Shown here piece after piece: positions 37,074-46,182 of a stretch of DNA of 64,000 nucleotides. A program made the position numbers and the translations under genes. Under the pieces are notes generated by a model. It ran no database searches. It was not told where the DNA came from and saw only the letters and a list, made by a program, of their open reading frames with translations. Location: assembly GCA_964525995.1 (NCBI GenBank), contig CAZGIM010000006.1, forward strand, positions 62,001-126,000. The letters run 5' to 3'. Every line of letters begins with the position of its first letter. Positions within the stretch are counted from its first letter, which is position 1. The stretch is from CAIVAT01 sp964525995. GTDB taxonomy: Bacteria > Bacteroidota > Bacteroidia > Bacteroidales > FEN-979.

Positions 37074-38333
37074 TCACTCAACCTGCCTGATATCGATCAT
37101 GACGGGAAGGTGATCACTGAATCCCCCATGATACCGGGGGCCCACAAAAGTCCGGTTCAGCTTTTCACCGAAATAGGTCTTATCGGTCTCCAGCAGAAAA
37201 GTCGAATGAAAAATGGCGACCCGTCCTGCTCCCGTGCGTAATCCCTGAAGACCTTTCAGCAGGCTTCCGGTAACTATGAACTGATCGAAGGTGCTCCACT
37301 GATCCCGGTATTTGAGGGTCCCCTCTTTTTTATGACGGTTTCTGATTCCCATGAGGTTGTAAAGAGAAGTTGCCTCAACCGGAATGGTATCGCAACGGGC
37401 ATTCAACACCTTGCGGATGCTCTCATCCTCCGGTTCATCATTGAAATCGCCCATTATCACTATGTTTGCTGACCGCCGGTACGATATGACCGGTGTACGC
37501 TGACCGCCGGGATTCATACCATGGTCGTTTGCGGGATTCCGACTTGTTCTTGTTGTCGGTTTGCCCGGAGAGCCGGGATGGTAATATCCGGGCTCGGCGG
37601 CGATGTGCTGAATTGAATCAATCAGATTTCGCAGCACATGGGCAACATGAATTCTGCGGGGTTGCGACGAAAGGTAACCGCCACGCCGCGACGGCCAATG
37701 GTTTACGATCAGGATCAGAGTATCGCGGTTCCTTACCAATCCTTTCACCAACAGAATTTCACGGGTTTGTGACAAAGTGTCAAAAGGAAACCGGATTGAG
37801 ATACATCGGTTGCTGAGTACTTTAAAATGGTCGGACCGGTAAAGCAGGGCGACGTCAACCCCGCGGAGATCGGGCGATTCATGGTGAATGAAACGGTATT
37901 TGAAGCTTTTTAGGGGTGTTTCGTGGATGAGTTTGTTCAGAACATAACGATTTTCGACTTCACAGAGCCCAACCACAGAGGGAGCCGACCATTGTCCGAT
38001 GGAAAGCAGCATCTTGGCAACCTGATTCAGTTTCCGGATGAACTTCGCATAAGTCCAATGCTTGGCGCCTGCCGGCGTGAATTCATCATCAAGCCGGGTG
38101 GTGTCATCATAAGGATCATAAAGATTTTCGACATTCCAGAAAACGATCCTGACATTTTGACCTTTTATTTTGATCGAATCTAAATTGGCACAATTTTGGA
38201 TTTTATAGCAGTCACAACAATTTGACACACCGTTTACGGGAATATCTGAGGCAAGAAATGCCGGTATGGTGATGAGCAGGCTTAATAATAAAAATATCTG
38301 TTTCACAATCAAATTGTTAAACGGGTTTCGCAA
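37074..38333 (-). CDS. Exported endonuclease/exonuclease/phosphatase family protein
   Basis: 419 residues with a signal-like N-terminus (KQIFLLLSLLITIPAFLA). The EEP fold motifs are present: FWNVENLYD, GLCEVENR (catalytic Glu), LRGVDVALLYR, NHWPSRRGG (His) and MGDFNDEP, with a final SDHLPVMIDI. The family includes nucleases, sphingomyelinases and phosphoinositide phosphatases; members like this one in Bacteroidota are annotated only as endonuclease. An insertion of about 40 residues rich in Pro, Gly, Arg and Asn (about 250-295) precedes the MGDFNDEP motif. It is convergent with the radical SAM gene and divergent from htrA. Confidence 0.85.
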   Translation of the reverse strand: MRNPFNNLIVKQIFLLLSLLITIPAFLASDIPVNGVSNCCDCYKIQNCANLDSIKIKGQNVRIVFWNVENLYDPYDDTTRLDDEFTPAGAKHWTYAKFIRKLNQVAKMLLSIGQWSAPSVVGLCEVENRYVLNKLIHETPLKSFKYRFIHHESPDLRGVDVALLYRSDHFKVLSNRCISIRFPFDTLSQTREILLVKGLVRNRDTLILIVNHWPSRRGGYLSSQPRRIHVAHVLRNLIDSIQHIAAEPGYYHPGSPGKPTTRTSRNPANDHGMNPGGQRTPVISYRRSANIVIMGDFNDEPEDESIRKVLNARCDTIPVEATSLYNLMGIRNRHKKEGTLKYRDQWSTFDQFIVTGSLLKGLQGLRTGAGRVAIFHSTFLLETDKTYFGEKLNRTFVGPRYHGGFSDHLPVMIDIRQVE

Positions 38334-38453
38334 GATCTATAGGCAAGTTTTTAGATATGTGGATAAAAAACAGGTTCCTCATACAACCTTTCTGATGGAT
38401 ATGATGTCTCTTAATCAGAAAAAGCTCCTGAAGGTTAAGGGTAACCCGATGAT

Positions 38454-38520
38454 TTAACGATTTTTTAACACGATCTTAACAGATCTTAACAGGAAGTGGA
38501 AAAATATCGAAACTGTTAAA
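38454..38520. promoter_or_regulatory. Helically phased TTAAC array upstream of htrA
   Basis: TTAAC hexamers start at 38454, 38465, 38476 and 38486 (spacings 11, 11, 10), with TTAAAC at 38515. Two of them form the perfect tandem repeat GATCTTAACA. One-turn spacing places all copies on the same DNA face, as in a multi-site operator. No TAnnTTTG element was found in this 218-bp gap. Confidence 0.45.
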
Positions 38521-38551
38521 CCGTTTTTAAAATCAAAACAATAAGAGAGCT

Positions 38552-39988
38552 ATGAAAAGAATTGCAGCTGTTTTTTTGATTGCGCTCACCGGAGGAGCTG
38601 TTGCCCTTGGAATGTATAAGGTGTTTGAGAAGAAAAGTTTTATCTCGTCAGGTCGGCCTGAAGGGATACCCATTCAACAGGTAAGTTACAACCCCAGCGC
38701 GGCCTTTAACCAACCTGATTTCGAGGCTGCGGCAGCGATTTCAGTTCACGCCGTAGTCCATATCAAATCGGAGTTTCAGAAAAAAAGTCTGGTCTATGAT
38801 GACTTTTTCGAATTCTTCAACTTTGGCGGCCGTCCCCAGCCGCGTGAGTATATATCCCCCTATTCGGCGATGGGTTCGGGCGTAGTCATCTCACCCGACG
38901 GATATATTGTTACCAATAACCACGTGGTACAGGACGCAACCAAGATTACAGTCACGCTGAACGACAAACGGGTGTATGAAGCGACCATCGTCGGCACGGA
39001 TCCCAGTTCCGATCTTGCGCTGATCAGGATTGAGGAAAAGGGTCTTCCATTCCTTACCTATGGAAATTCGGATGATGTGAAGATCGGCGAATGGGTGCTT
39101 GCTGTTGGAAATCCCTTTAACCTTACCTCGACAGTTACGGCCGGTATTGTCAGTGCGAAGGCGCGAAACATCAATATTTTAGGATCTCAGGGCGCGATTG
39201 AATCATTTATTCAGACCGATGCTGCGGTCAACTCGGGTAACAGCGGCGGCGCACTGGTCAATACCCGCGGAGAACTGATCGGGATCAATGCGGCTATCGC
39301 GTCGGGAAACGGTTATTACACAGGCTATTCGTTTGCCATCCCCGTAAATATTGTCAGGAAAGTGGTTGATGACTTTATGAAATTCGGAAAGATCCAAAGA
39401 GCCTATTTAGGAGTTTATTACCGTGAAATTGATGACCAATTTGCCAAAGAGAAGGGACTTTCCGACCTCCGCGGTGTTTACGTCGATGAGGTCGTGGAAG
39501 GGGGACCCGCTGCTCTTGCCGGAATCAAGAAAGGTGATGTCATCCTCAGGATCGATAACAATGCCATCAATGGCAAGTCGGAACTGATGGAGGTAATCGG
39601 ACAGAAAAATCCGGGCGATAAGGTCAAAGTACTCGTTCACCGGGGTGATCAGGAAGTTGAGAACCTGGTTACCATGCAGAGTGAGGACTCCCGTCAGGCG
39701 CTGGTCAAGGATGGTAAAATCATGATCCACGGCGCAACATTCCAGCCTTTGACTACAGCGGAGATGTCAAAATTCAATGTGGATTACGGATATAAAATCG
39801 TATCCGTTGAAAATGGAAAATTAAAAAATGCGGGTATTAAACCCGGTTTTATCATACTGTCGGTTGATCGTCAACCGATGCGTACCACTGCGGAATTAAA
39901 AGAGGCTCTCACGGAACGCAGCGGTGGTGTGCTCATTGAGGGCGTATATCCTAACGGACTGAGAGCCTATTACGGAATTGGATTATGA
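38552..39988 (+). CDS. HtrA/DegP-type serine protease with two PDZ domains
   Basis: 478 residues. An N-terminal membrane or signal segment (RIAAVFLIALTGGAVALGMY) precedes the trypsin-like domain with catalytic His124 (NNHVVQ), Asp154 (SSDLAL) and Ser231 (NSGNSGGAL). PDZ1 (about 285-380; AYLGVYYREI) and a shorter PDZ2 (about 400-475) follow. It should act in the periplasm as a protease/chaperone for misfolded envelope proteins. The stop overlaps the rpoD start (ATGA), so the two are co-translated. Upstream sits the phased TTAAC array, a possible regulatory site. Confidence 0.93.
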   Translation: MKRIAAVFLIALTGGAVALGMYKVFEKKSFISSGRPEGIPIQQVSYNPSAAFNQPDFEAAAAISVHAVVHIKSEFQKKSLVYDDFFEFFNFGGRPQPREYISPYSAMGSGVVISPDGYIVTNNHVVQDATKITVTLNDKRVYEATIVGTDPSSDLALIRIEEKGLPFLTYGNSDDVKIGEWVLAVGNPFNLTSTVTAGIVSAKARNINILGSQGAIESFIQTDAAVNSGNSGGALVNTRGELIGINAAIASGNGYYTGYSFAIPVNIVRKVVDDFMKFGKIQRAYLGVYYREIDDQFAKEKGLSDLRGVYVDEVVEGGPAALAGIKKGDVILRIDNNAINGKSELMEVIGQKNPGDKVKVLVHRGDQEVENLVTMQSEDSRQALVKDGKIMIHGATFQPLTTAEMSKFNVDYGYKIVSVENGKLKNAGIKPGFIILSVDRQPMRTTAELKEALTERSGGVLIEGVYPNGLRAYYGIGL

Positions 39989-40845
39989 GACAACTAAAGA
40001 TATCAAAATCAATAACGAACCGTGAAACTGCTTCGCTTGATAAATATCTCGCAGATATCGGAAAGGAAGAACTGATTTCGGCCGACGAGGAGGTTCTGCT
40101 TGCTCAGCGGATTCGCTCGGGTGACCAGGCAGCCCTTGAAAAATTATGCAAAGCCAACCTCAGGTTTGTTGTATCGGTAGCCAAGCAGTATCAGAACCAG
40201 GGACTGGGTCTTCCCGATCTGATTAACGAGGGAAACGTCGGACTGATCAAGGCGGCCAGACGTTTTGACGAGACCCGCGGCTTTAAATTCATCTCTTATG
40301 CCGTATGGTGGATCCGTCAATCGATCCTTCAGGCTCTTGCTGAACAGTCGCGGATCGTTCGGTTGCCGCTGAACCAGGTCGGATCGCTCAGCAAAATGTC
40401 GAAGGCATCGATAAGACTGGAACAACGGTTCGAACGGAGCCCTTCGATCGACGAGCTTGCGACTGAACTTGAACTTCCTCAGCAAAAGGTAGCCGAAACA
40501 CTGCGCATGTCTTCGCGAATCATCTCCATGGATGCCCCGATCGATCAGGATGAGGAAACTAAACTGGTGGATGTTTTTGTAAATGAAGATACTCCCGAAA
40601 CCGATGAGAACCTTATCAGGGAATCACTGTCACGCGAGGTGCAACGATCGCTGTCGACACTGACCGACAAAGAACGTGAGATCATCAACATGTTTTATGG
40701 GATCGGTTATCCGCACAGCTATACCCTCGAGGAGATCGGATCGATGTTTGACCTGACCCGCGAAAGGGTGCGTCAGATCAAGGAAAAAGCCATCAGGAGG
40801 CTCAAACATTCGTCGCGGAGCAAGTTGCTGAAGTCATATTTATAG
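39985..40845 (+). CDS. rpoD: Primary RNA polymerase sigma factor
   Basis: 286 residues, the short form without region 1.1 that is usual in Bacteroidota. Region 1.2 (SLDKYLADIGKEELIS), region 2 (LRFVVSVAKQYQNQGL, DLINEGNVGLIKAARRFDETRGFKFISYAVWWIRQ), region 3 (SIDELATELELP) and region 4 (EEIGSMFDLTRERVRQIKEKAIRRLK) are all intact. This factor would read the TAnnTTTG promoters seen across the window. It is coupled to htrA by a four-base overlap and is followed by a composite tandem repeat. Confidence 0.97.
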   Translation: MRQLKISKSITNRETASLDKYLADIGKEELISADEEVLLAQRIRSGDQAALEKLCKANLRFVVSVAKQYQNQGLGLPDLINEGNVGLIKAARRFDETRGFKFISYAVWWIRQSILQALAEQSRIVRLPLNQVGSLSKMSKASIRLEQRFERSPSIDELATELELPQQKVAETLRMSSRIISMDAPIDQDEETKLVDVFVNEDTPETDENLIRESLSREVQRSLSTLTDKEREIINMFYGIGYPHSYTLEEIGSMFDLTRERVRQIKEKAIRRLKHSSRSKLLKSYL

Positions 40846-40850
40846 AATGA

Positions 40851-40930
40851 CAATGGACAATGGACAATTGAAAATGGAAAATGGAAAACGGGGCTTTTAC
40901 CATTTTGCCATTTTACTATTTCGCTATTTA
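40851..40930. repeat. Composite heptamer/octamer tandem repeat after rpoD
   Basis: Six 7-bp units (CAATGGA, CAATGGA, CAATTGA, AAATGGA, AAATGGA, AAACGGG; 40851-40892) are followed after a short gap by four 8-bp units (ACCATTTT, GCCATTTT, ACTATTTC, GCTATTTA; 40899-40930). The block fills the gap between the convergent rpoD and M28 peptidase genes. A sister element in inverse orientation is at 51999-52151. Confidence 0.8.
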
Positions 40931-40931
40931 G

Positions 40932-43235
40932 TTAAGGTTGGTGGATGAGTTTTCCGGTCAGGATTTTAGCGCTCGTCTTGACTCGTATATAATAGATTCC
41001 GGGAGTAAGTGTGCCCATGGGAAAGGAAAGAACCTGATCCCCCTTTTCAAAGGTTCGGTCTGAGATTAATTTTACAACGCTTCCTGTTGGCGACACCAGG
41101 GTTATGATTACCCTTCCGGCGTGTTTCAGGGTGAACTTCACGTTACAGATGTCGGTTGCCGGATTTGGGAAAACCTGAAGCTTGTCGGTGACAGCCAGCC
41201 CGGAGGACTGAATTCCAGTCGGACGGGCGAATAATTCCGTTATCACGTGGTGGACGAATTTTTTTGCATCTGTGGTATCCAGGTACCATAACGGAAAACT
41301 GAGCAGCACCCCCTTATGACCGTCTCCGGTACTGGCAAGACCTACCGGTCTGTTTTTCATCCGCCCCCTTATATCATTGGGATCGTAACGCGTGTCGAAC
41401 CGATAAATTACCTCACCATTGAGGCCGGGAGCGAATACATCCACGTTGAAAATTTCCCCCGGATATCCAGGATCTAAGTATTTCATTGGGTCGATATGAA
41501 GGGTATCGTACCCGGTAACGACGCTGTTGGCGCGATATATCATACTCTGGATTTTACGGTCGCTGCTGTCGGCACCGAAGATTTCACGAAAGGGATGATT
41601 TCTGGGGATACAGGACGGGTAGGTGGTGGTCGAAGATACCCAGAACCGTACCGGACCGAAACCTGTGAAAAGGATGTTCCCGCCGTTGCGTGTATGTTCC
41701 CCGATAGCGAACAACATTGAAGAAGTCATTGGTTCAAAGTCGAAGTTATTGTTCATCCAGAAAATATTCCGGTAGCGCGAAACCATCGAAAGATCGACGG
41801 TTTGGTTTGCATTGACATCGCGCCATACAAATGGGATGGTATCGAGAACGGCGCTGTAATATTGCCTGATACTGTCGGGCGTATTTTTAGTTCCTTTAAG
41901 ATTGGCAAGGACCAGCAGAGTGTCGGAGAATCCGAAACGCGTGCCGGTCGCCTCGTTTGAAAAATCACTTTCCTTAAAATCCTGGTTTACTGTCGTAATA
42001 ACATAATAATAGGGATGGTATAGTACGGTGTTCACATCGTGAAACACAGAGCCGGGAACAGTTTCCGTATTAATCTTCTGGTACCCCGATCCTGATGAAT
42101 CGGAGCGATAGATATTCACCCCTGATATCAGTGCGTTTTGCGTAGGTTTCCATTGCAAAACCACATCGTCGGGAGTCGATCGAGCGATTAATTGTTGCGG
42201 GTAAGGAAGTAGTTGCTGCTCTGTCAGTGTGGCCAGGGCAGCGCCGGTGACTTTGGCCAGGTAAGGAACATTGCAGTTTCCTAAAGTATCGGAGATCTTG
42301 TGCCAGTGCGGGCTGAAATAAAACTCTTCATAGTATGCAGCGGGAAAATCCTGACTCCAGTACGAATAGGAATCTGAGCCGCTTGCGGTAAGGCTTTCGG
42401 GGATCATAACCGTCAGATCGGTGTAACGTTCGGTAGCCGACGCCGCGCATAACCCGGCCCATTCATTTCCGAGATACTGGTAAATATTTACCTCCGGGAG
42501 ATTCTCGGGATTGTAGGAAATCATGTCCATATTCAGCATATACCGGATGTCAACGCTATCGAATTTTGCCTTTTCGGCTGCCACCTTCGAACCTTTCAAT
42601 CCGACCTCTTCTGCAGCAAACAGGATAAATTGAATGGTTGCCTGGGGCTGGTACCCGGCTTGTTTCATGACGCGTGCGATCTCCAGGGTAGCGGCAACGG
42701 CCGAACCGTTGTCGTCAACGCCGGGAGCATTATGGGCGGCTATTTGGGGAGAATAGGAATCATAATGGCCGCCAACCACATATATTTCATCGGGAGCCGA
42801 GGCGCCTGTCAGCGAGCAGATCACATTGAATTGCCAGGCGCTGTCGGTAATTCCGTACCAATTGTAGAGTACCAGGAAAAATGAGTCCAGCTTCACATCG
42901 GTGTAGCCATACGATTTGAAGCGGTCCAACAACGATACTGCGACCTCCCTGTTGTTTTCATCCATGGTAAAACGGGTACCCCAGTCCTGTAACTCCTGCA
43001 ATCGGGCCCGGAGGGTGTCGGCGCTGACTGCGCTTACCATGGCAGCGATTACGGGATCGGGATCACGGTTCAAATTCCTCAGGGCATGCGGAGTTTCAGA
43101 ATAAGGAGTGACGCGGGCCTGGTGATTCCGAGGTTTTTCAGACCAGGCTCCTGGTTGTTCCTGTGCAGTAAGAGAACTGGTGAGGATAGTAAAGAATGAT
43201 GTCAGATAAACAATTGAACGACGAAGATGGAACAT
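40932..43235 (-). CDS. Secreted M28-family metallopeptidase with T9SS sorting domain
   Basis: 767 residues with an N-terminal signal (SIVYLTSFFTILTSSLTAQE). The M28 zinc-aminopeptidase domain has VVGGHYDSY (His near 157), GVDDNGSAVAATLE (bridging Asp near 171) and FAAEEVGLKGS (catalytic and ligand Glu near 207). A fibronectin-III-like region (about 350-430) and a GATase-like or beta-sandwich region (about 440-670) follow. The end, VFPNPATDICNVKF to GKLIHQP, is a T9SS sorting domain. The protein should be exported through type IX secretion and degrade peptides outside the cell. Confidence 0.9.
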   Translation of the reverse strand: MFHLRRSIVYLTSFFTILTSSLTAQEQPGAWSEKPRNHQARVTPYSETPHALRNLNRDPDPVIAAMVSAVSADTLRARLQELQDWGTRFTMDENNREVAVSLLDRFKSYGYTDVKLDSFFLVLYNWYGITDSAWQFNVICSLTGASAPDEIYVVGGHYDSYSPQIAAHNAPGVDDNGSAVAATLEIARVMKQAGYQPQATIQFILFAAEEVGLKGSKVAAEKAKFDSVDIRYMLNMDMISYNPENLPEVNIYQYLGNEWAGLCAASATERYTDLTVMIPESLTASGSDSYSYWSQDFPAAYYEEFYFSPHWHKISDTLGNCNVPYLAKVTGAALATLTEQQLLPYPQQLIARSTPDDVVLQWKPTQNALISGVNIYRSDSSGSGYQKINTETVPGSVFHDVNTVLYHPYYYVITTVNQDFKESDFSNEATGTRFGFSDTLLVLANLKGTKNTPDSIRQYYSAVLDTIPFVWRDVNANQTVDLSMVSRYRNIFWMNNNFDFEPMTSSMLFAIGEHTRNGGNILFTGFGPVRFWVSSTTTYPSCIPRNHPFREIFGADSSDRKIQSMIYRANSVVTGYDTLHIDPMKYLDPGYPGEIFNVDVFAPGLNGEVIYRFDTRYDPNDIRGRMKNRPVGLASTGDGHKGVLLSFPLWYLDTTDAKKFVHHVITELFARPTGIQSSGLAVTDKLQVFPNPATDICNVKFTLKHAGRVIITLVSPTGSVVKLISDRTFEKGDQVLSFPMGTLTPGIYYIRVKTSAKILTGKLIHQP

Positions 43236-43318
43236 AGTACCTTAAATAATTAATGAATTTAATTTCGACTCCCTCAGCGATATCCCTGACCGGGTTCATT
43301 CTGGACTGCAATGATACG

Positions 43319-44245
43319 CTATTTTACCGAACCATTGGCGTCCCAACCGTAATCGACATAACGCCAGTCGAAATGATCTTTTTTCACCGATACCAACACA
43401 AATCCCTCTTCATTTCCCAGATAAGGTCCTTTCCACCAGGCTGCCGACACTGCCCCCCCGGTGATGAAATGAATGCCACCGATATAGACATCTTCGAGTG
43501 CATGCTGGTGACCCTGAAGTACCAGTTTCAGGTTATGGTTCTTGAAGAGTGCCAGAACCTCCCGGTCATTGACAATTACCGTTCCCGAATCGTTTGCTTT
43601 TGTGTTACGTTCGTACATCTGGGTTGTGGCAGTTATAAACGGAATATGGGTGCTGATCACGATGGGCGTCTGTTTGCCGGTATGCTCCAGTTCTGCCCTG
43701 ATCCAGCTGATTTGGGTGGAATCGATCATACCGATATAGGATCCTTTCTTTGTGTCTTCAACCGAATTGATAATGAAAAATTTCCATCCTTTATGCATGA
43801 AGGTGTAACAGGACTTCCCCAATCTTTTTTCGAACATCTTTTCACCATATTCGGGGTGATTGGGAATAGCTCCGCTTTTCGGGTAGATGCCGTAAATCTC
43901 ATGATTCCCCATCGTATTATAAACAGGAACCTTCATGTTCTTTATAACCTTTTGGTAAAGTTGATAGAGTGAATCGGCACGCGAATATCGTTGTGCCAGG
44001 GCATCCATGATCAGATCGCCACCGGTGATCACAAAATCGGGATGCAACGCATTCACACTGTCGATAGCCTGCATAAACCCGGGAACCGAATTACGGATAT
44101 CGGTCAGATGTATATCAGTCAGGAAGGCAAAGGTAAATGAGCCATCCTGATCAGGTTGTCCCGATTGTCCCTTAACATTTGGTATTAACAATCCGGTTAA
44201 TCCCGAAATACACAGGATTAAGATTACTTTAAACCAATTATTCAT
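43319..44245 (-). CDS. Exported calcineurin-like metallophosphoesterase
   Basis: 308 residues from ATG 44245, which gives a signal peptide (NNWFKVILILCISGLTGLLIP); the frame extends to 44296. The five metallophosphoesterase motifs are complete: FLTDIHL (DxH), GGDLIMD, GNHEIY, STHIPF and GHQHALED. It should be a dinuclear-metal phosphoesterase in the periplasm or on the surface; the substrate is unknown. It is the last gene of a minus-strand stretch whose upstream neighbours are unrelated metabolic genes. Confidence 0.88.
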   Translation of the reverse strand: MNNWFKVILILCISGLTGLLIPNVKGQSGQPDQDGSFTFAFLTDIHLTDIRNSVPGFMQAIDSVNALHPDFVITGGDLIMDALAQRYSRADSLYQLYQKVIKNMKVPVYNTMGNHEIYGIYPKSGAIPNHPEYGEKMFEKRLGKSCYTFMHKGWKFFIINSVEDTKKGSYIGMIDSTQISWIRAELEHTGKQTPIVISTHIPFITATTQMYERNTKANDSGTVIVNDREVLALFKNHNLKLVLQGHQHALEDVYIGGIHFITGGAVSAAWWKGPYLGNEEGFVLVSVKKDHFDWRYVDYGWDANGSVK

Positions 44246-44325
44246 GCGCTGTCTGGTTTTTGGGGGTTGAAAAATGTAACGGTCACAGGGTGACATTGGG
44301 TATTGGTGTAACTAAAAGATCCTGA

Positions 44326-44622
44326 TCAGCCGGCATGTTCGGGCATCAGCCTGCTGAAACCGGAGTATGGAAGGAGTTCAGTTACCTCGAAGGAGATCAG
44401 CCCGCGATCAACCAGCGGGAGCCTTTGAAGCGTTCCCAAAGCTTCCGCTTCCGATTCACTTTCAAGAATGAGTACCGCATCGCCTCCGGATGTGAAGTAG
44501 AATTCACGAACCAGATTATCAATATAGAGCTGATGCAGCGTGCGCGCCTCGTTACGGAGCAGCTCTTCGTGAAGCTCCCAATTGACGGGGTTGGGTTCTT
44601 TTGAAATCGCCAAAATTTTCAT
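44326..44622 (-). CDS. Muconolactone-isomerase-like small ferredoxin-fold protein
   Basis: 98 residues. A short beta-alpha-beta layout (MKILAIS, a long helix 17-40, AVLILESESEAEALGTL, FEVTELLPY) resembles the muconolactone delta-isomerase-like/YciI-like dimeric alpha-beta barrel family. No aromatic-degradation genes are nearby, so the name describes the fold, not the reaction. It lies 56 bases downstream of the PhzF-like gene on the same strand and is probably co-transcribed with it. Confidence 0.6.
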   Translation of the reverse strand: MKILAISKEPNPVNWELHEELLRNEARTLHQLYIDNLVREFYFTSGGDAVLILESESEAEALGTLQRLPLVDRGLISFEVTELLPYSGFSRLMPEHAG

Positions 44623-44678
44623 GGTAGTCTTGTTTTCTTGATTTTCTTTGTTTTGATAAAAGGTCGAATCATTCCGGA

Positions 44679-45467
44679 TCAGATGAAGATTTCACCCGAA
44701 AGGTAGAGCCTTGCTTTTCCGCCAATAATGATCCGGTCGACGCAGTCGCGACAAATCAGATGACCTCCTCTGGCGGAGACCTGACGGGCTGTCAGTTCTT
44801 TTTTACCCAGCTTTTTCGACCAGTACGGGGTCAGGGTGGTATGCGCAGAACCGGTCACTGGATCCTCATTGATTCCCGACTGTGGAGCAAAGAAGCGGGA
44901 TACGAAATCGACCTCTTCTCCGGGAGCTGTTATAACCAATCCGCGGGCATCCAACCGGCTTATCGCCGCGAAATCGGGTTGGAAATTCAGCACCTCCTTT
45001 TCAGACCGAAGCACAGCCATGAGATCCGATTTACCACGAAACATTCCTGCCGGCGGATATCCCAGGATTTCAGAAATTCCACCGGGAATTGGGATCTCCT
45101 GCGGAATATCGGCTGGGAAGTCGAGGAACAGCATGTCGCCCGACCGCTTCACCCGGAGCTCTCCGCTGTACAGCGACCGGAAAACGATCTCGTCGCCGCA
45201 GTATCCGCACCGGTCAAACAATACGAATGCCGAAGCAAGTGTGGCATGGCCGCATAGTTCCACTTCGACGGTCGGAGTGAACCACCTGATCTCGAAATGA
45301 TCACCCTCCGGAACCACGAAGGCTGTTTCGGCCAGGTTATTCTCAGCAGCTACCTGTTGCATTTGCGATGCCCCCATAGGCTCATCCGGCAGACAAACTG
45401 CTGCAGGGTTCCCTCCAAACAGGTGATCGGTGAAAGCGTCAACCTGATAAATTTTTATTGTCTTCAT
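44679..45467 (-). CDS. PhzF-family isomerase/epimerase
   Basis: 262 residues with the PhzF signature GGNPAAVCL near the N-terminus, the catalytic Glu47 in NLAETAFV, WFTPTVEVELCGHATLASA, and GINEDPVTGSAHTTLTPYW in the second half. The family includes trans-2,3-dihydro-3-hydroxyanthranilate isomerase and many uncharacterised cytoplasmic isomerases. No phenazine genes are present, so the substrate is unknown. It probably shares a transcript with the small downstream gene. Confidence 0.9.
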   Translation of the reverse strand: MKTIKIYQVDAFTDHLFGGNPAAVCLPDEPMGASQMQQVAAENNLAETAFVVPEGDHFEIRWFTPTVEVELCGHATLASAFVLFDRCGYCGDEIVFRSLYSGELRVKRSGDMLFLDFPADIPQEIPIPGGISEILGYPPAGMFRGKSDLMAVLRSEKEVLNFQPDFAAISRLDARGLVITAPGEEVDFVSRFFAPQSGINEDPVTGSAHTTLTPYWSKKLGKKELTARQVSARGGHLICRDCVDRIIIGGKARLYLSGEIFI

Positions 45468-45670
45468 CTGTGATTGTATTTTCGATATTCCACTTTACGA
45501 AGAATAACCTTACATTGTCCACAATCCATCAACAGTGTAAACCGGCTTGACAGGGCATTTCTATTCTCATTCTCATCCTTACTATTCTGTCAAAAGCAGG
45601 AATGGTGTTGCTCCCGTTTATGTTTTACGGCCGGTTATTCCCCGGTATAAGTAACCGCAAGAGGTTATTA

Positions 45671-46003
45671 TTAATCGACAATGAATAATTTTACTCCGTT
45701 GGTCGTTGAAGAGCGGTGCGGATTCGCCGGATCATTGCTCATGAAGTACGACATACCGGCCGACATGGGAGTTTTCGTGCCATCTCTGAGCTCGCTCACC
45801 ATCTCTCCTTCCAGAATATGGATTACATGACCCCTTTCGCACCAGTGGTCGGCCAGGTAGTCCGGTGAATATTCAACCAGCCGAACGCGGATGTTTCCCG
45901 CCTCAAACGACTTCCACGTCGCAAACCCGCGCTCCCCCCGGTGTAACGTTTCCGGAACTTTTGACCAGTCAACCGCGTTGAAAGGAACATTCATGATATC
46001 CAT
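45671..46003 (-). CDS. Cupin-fold protein with a DHWC motif
   Basis: 110 residues. The compact beta-barrel pattern (VRLVEYSPDYLADHWCERGHVIHILEGEMVSEL, PMSAGMSYFMSND) contains DHWC followed by RGH, the mark of a small cupin family named for this motif. The His, Cys and Glu residues could bind a metal. Function is unknown. It is a single gene flanked by two noncoding gaps of about 200 and 180 bases. Confidence 0.75.
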   Translation of the reverse strand: MDIMNVPFNAVDWSKVPETLHRGERGFATWKSFEAGNIRVRLVEYSPDYLADHWCERGHVIHILEGEMVSELRDGTKTPMSAGMSYFMSNDPANPHRSSTTNGVKLFIVD

Positions 46004-46060
46004 GTCTGTAAATATTTAGAGTCTGTTTTAATTTTATTTGTCAGTGGAGAAAACTTTCTG

Positions 46061-46110
46061 TTTACGATTGAACATGATTTACGATTTCCGATTGTTTGAT
46101 TGATTTCGGA
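46061..46110. repeat. Degenerate TTTACGA-type short tandem repeats
   Basis: TTTACGATT occurs at 46061 and 46078 and is followed by TTTCCGA and related 7-8 bp words, in the gap between the cupin and NTF2-like genes. It resembles the 40851 and 51999 repeat blocks in unit size but is much more decayed. Confidence 0.35.
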
Positions 46111-46182
46111 TAAACAGTTGTCATTCCGGTCTTAATTTCAGGCCGGAAGCTACCGATTATTTGTACCAAAAAGCAGCAGTGA

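Noticed and set aside
43253..43972. Plus-strand 239-codon frame opposite the metallophosphoesterase
   Set aside because: Antisense shadow of a gene with five intact motifs.
44326..45467. Phenazine or aromatic degradation cluster
   Set aside because: Only a PhzF-fold gene and a muconolactone-isomerase-like fold are present, with no other pathway genes.
45547..45593. TTGACAG/CTGTCAA inverted repeat in the gap upstream of the cupin
   Set aside because: Seven-base arms 33 bases apart in a 200-base gap are compatible with chance, and no mobile-element features adjoin.
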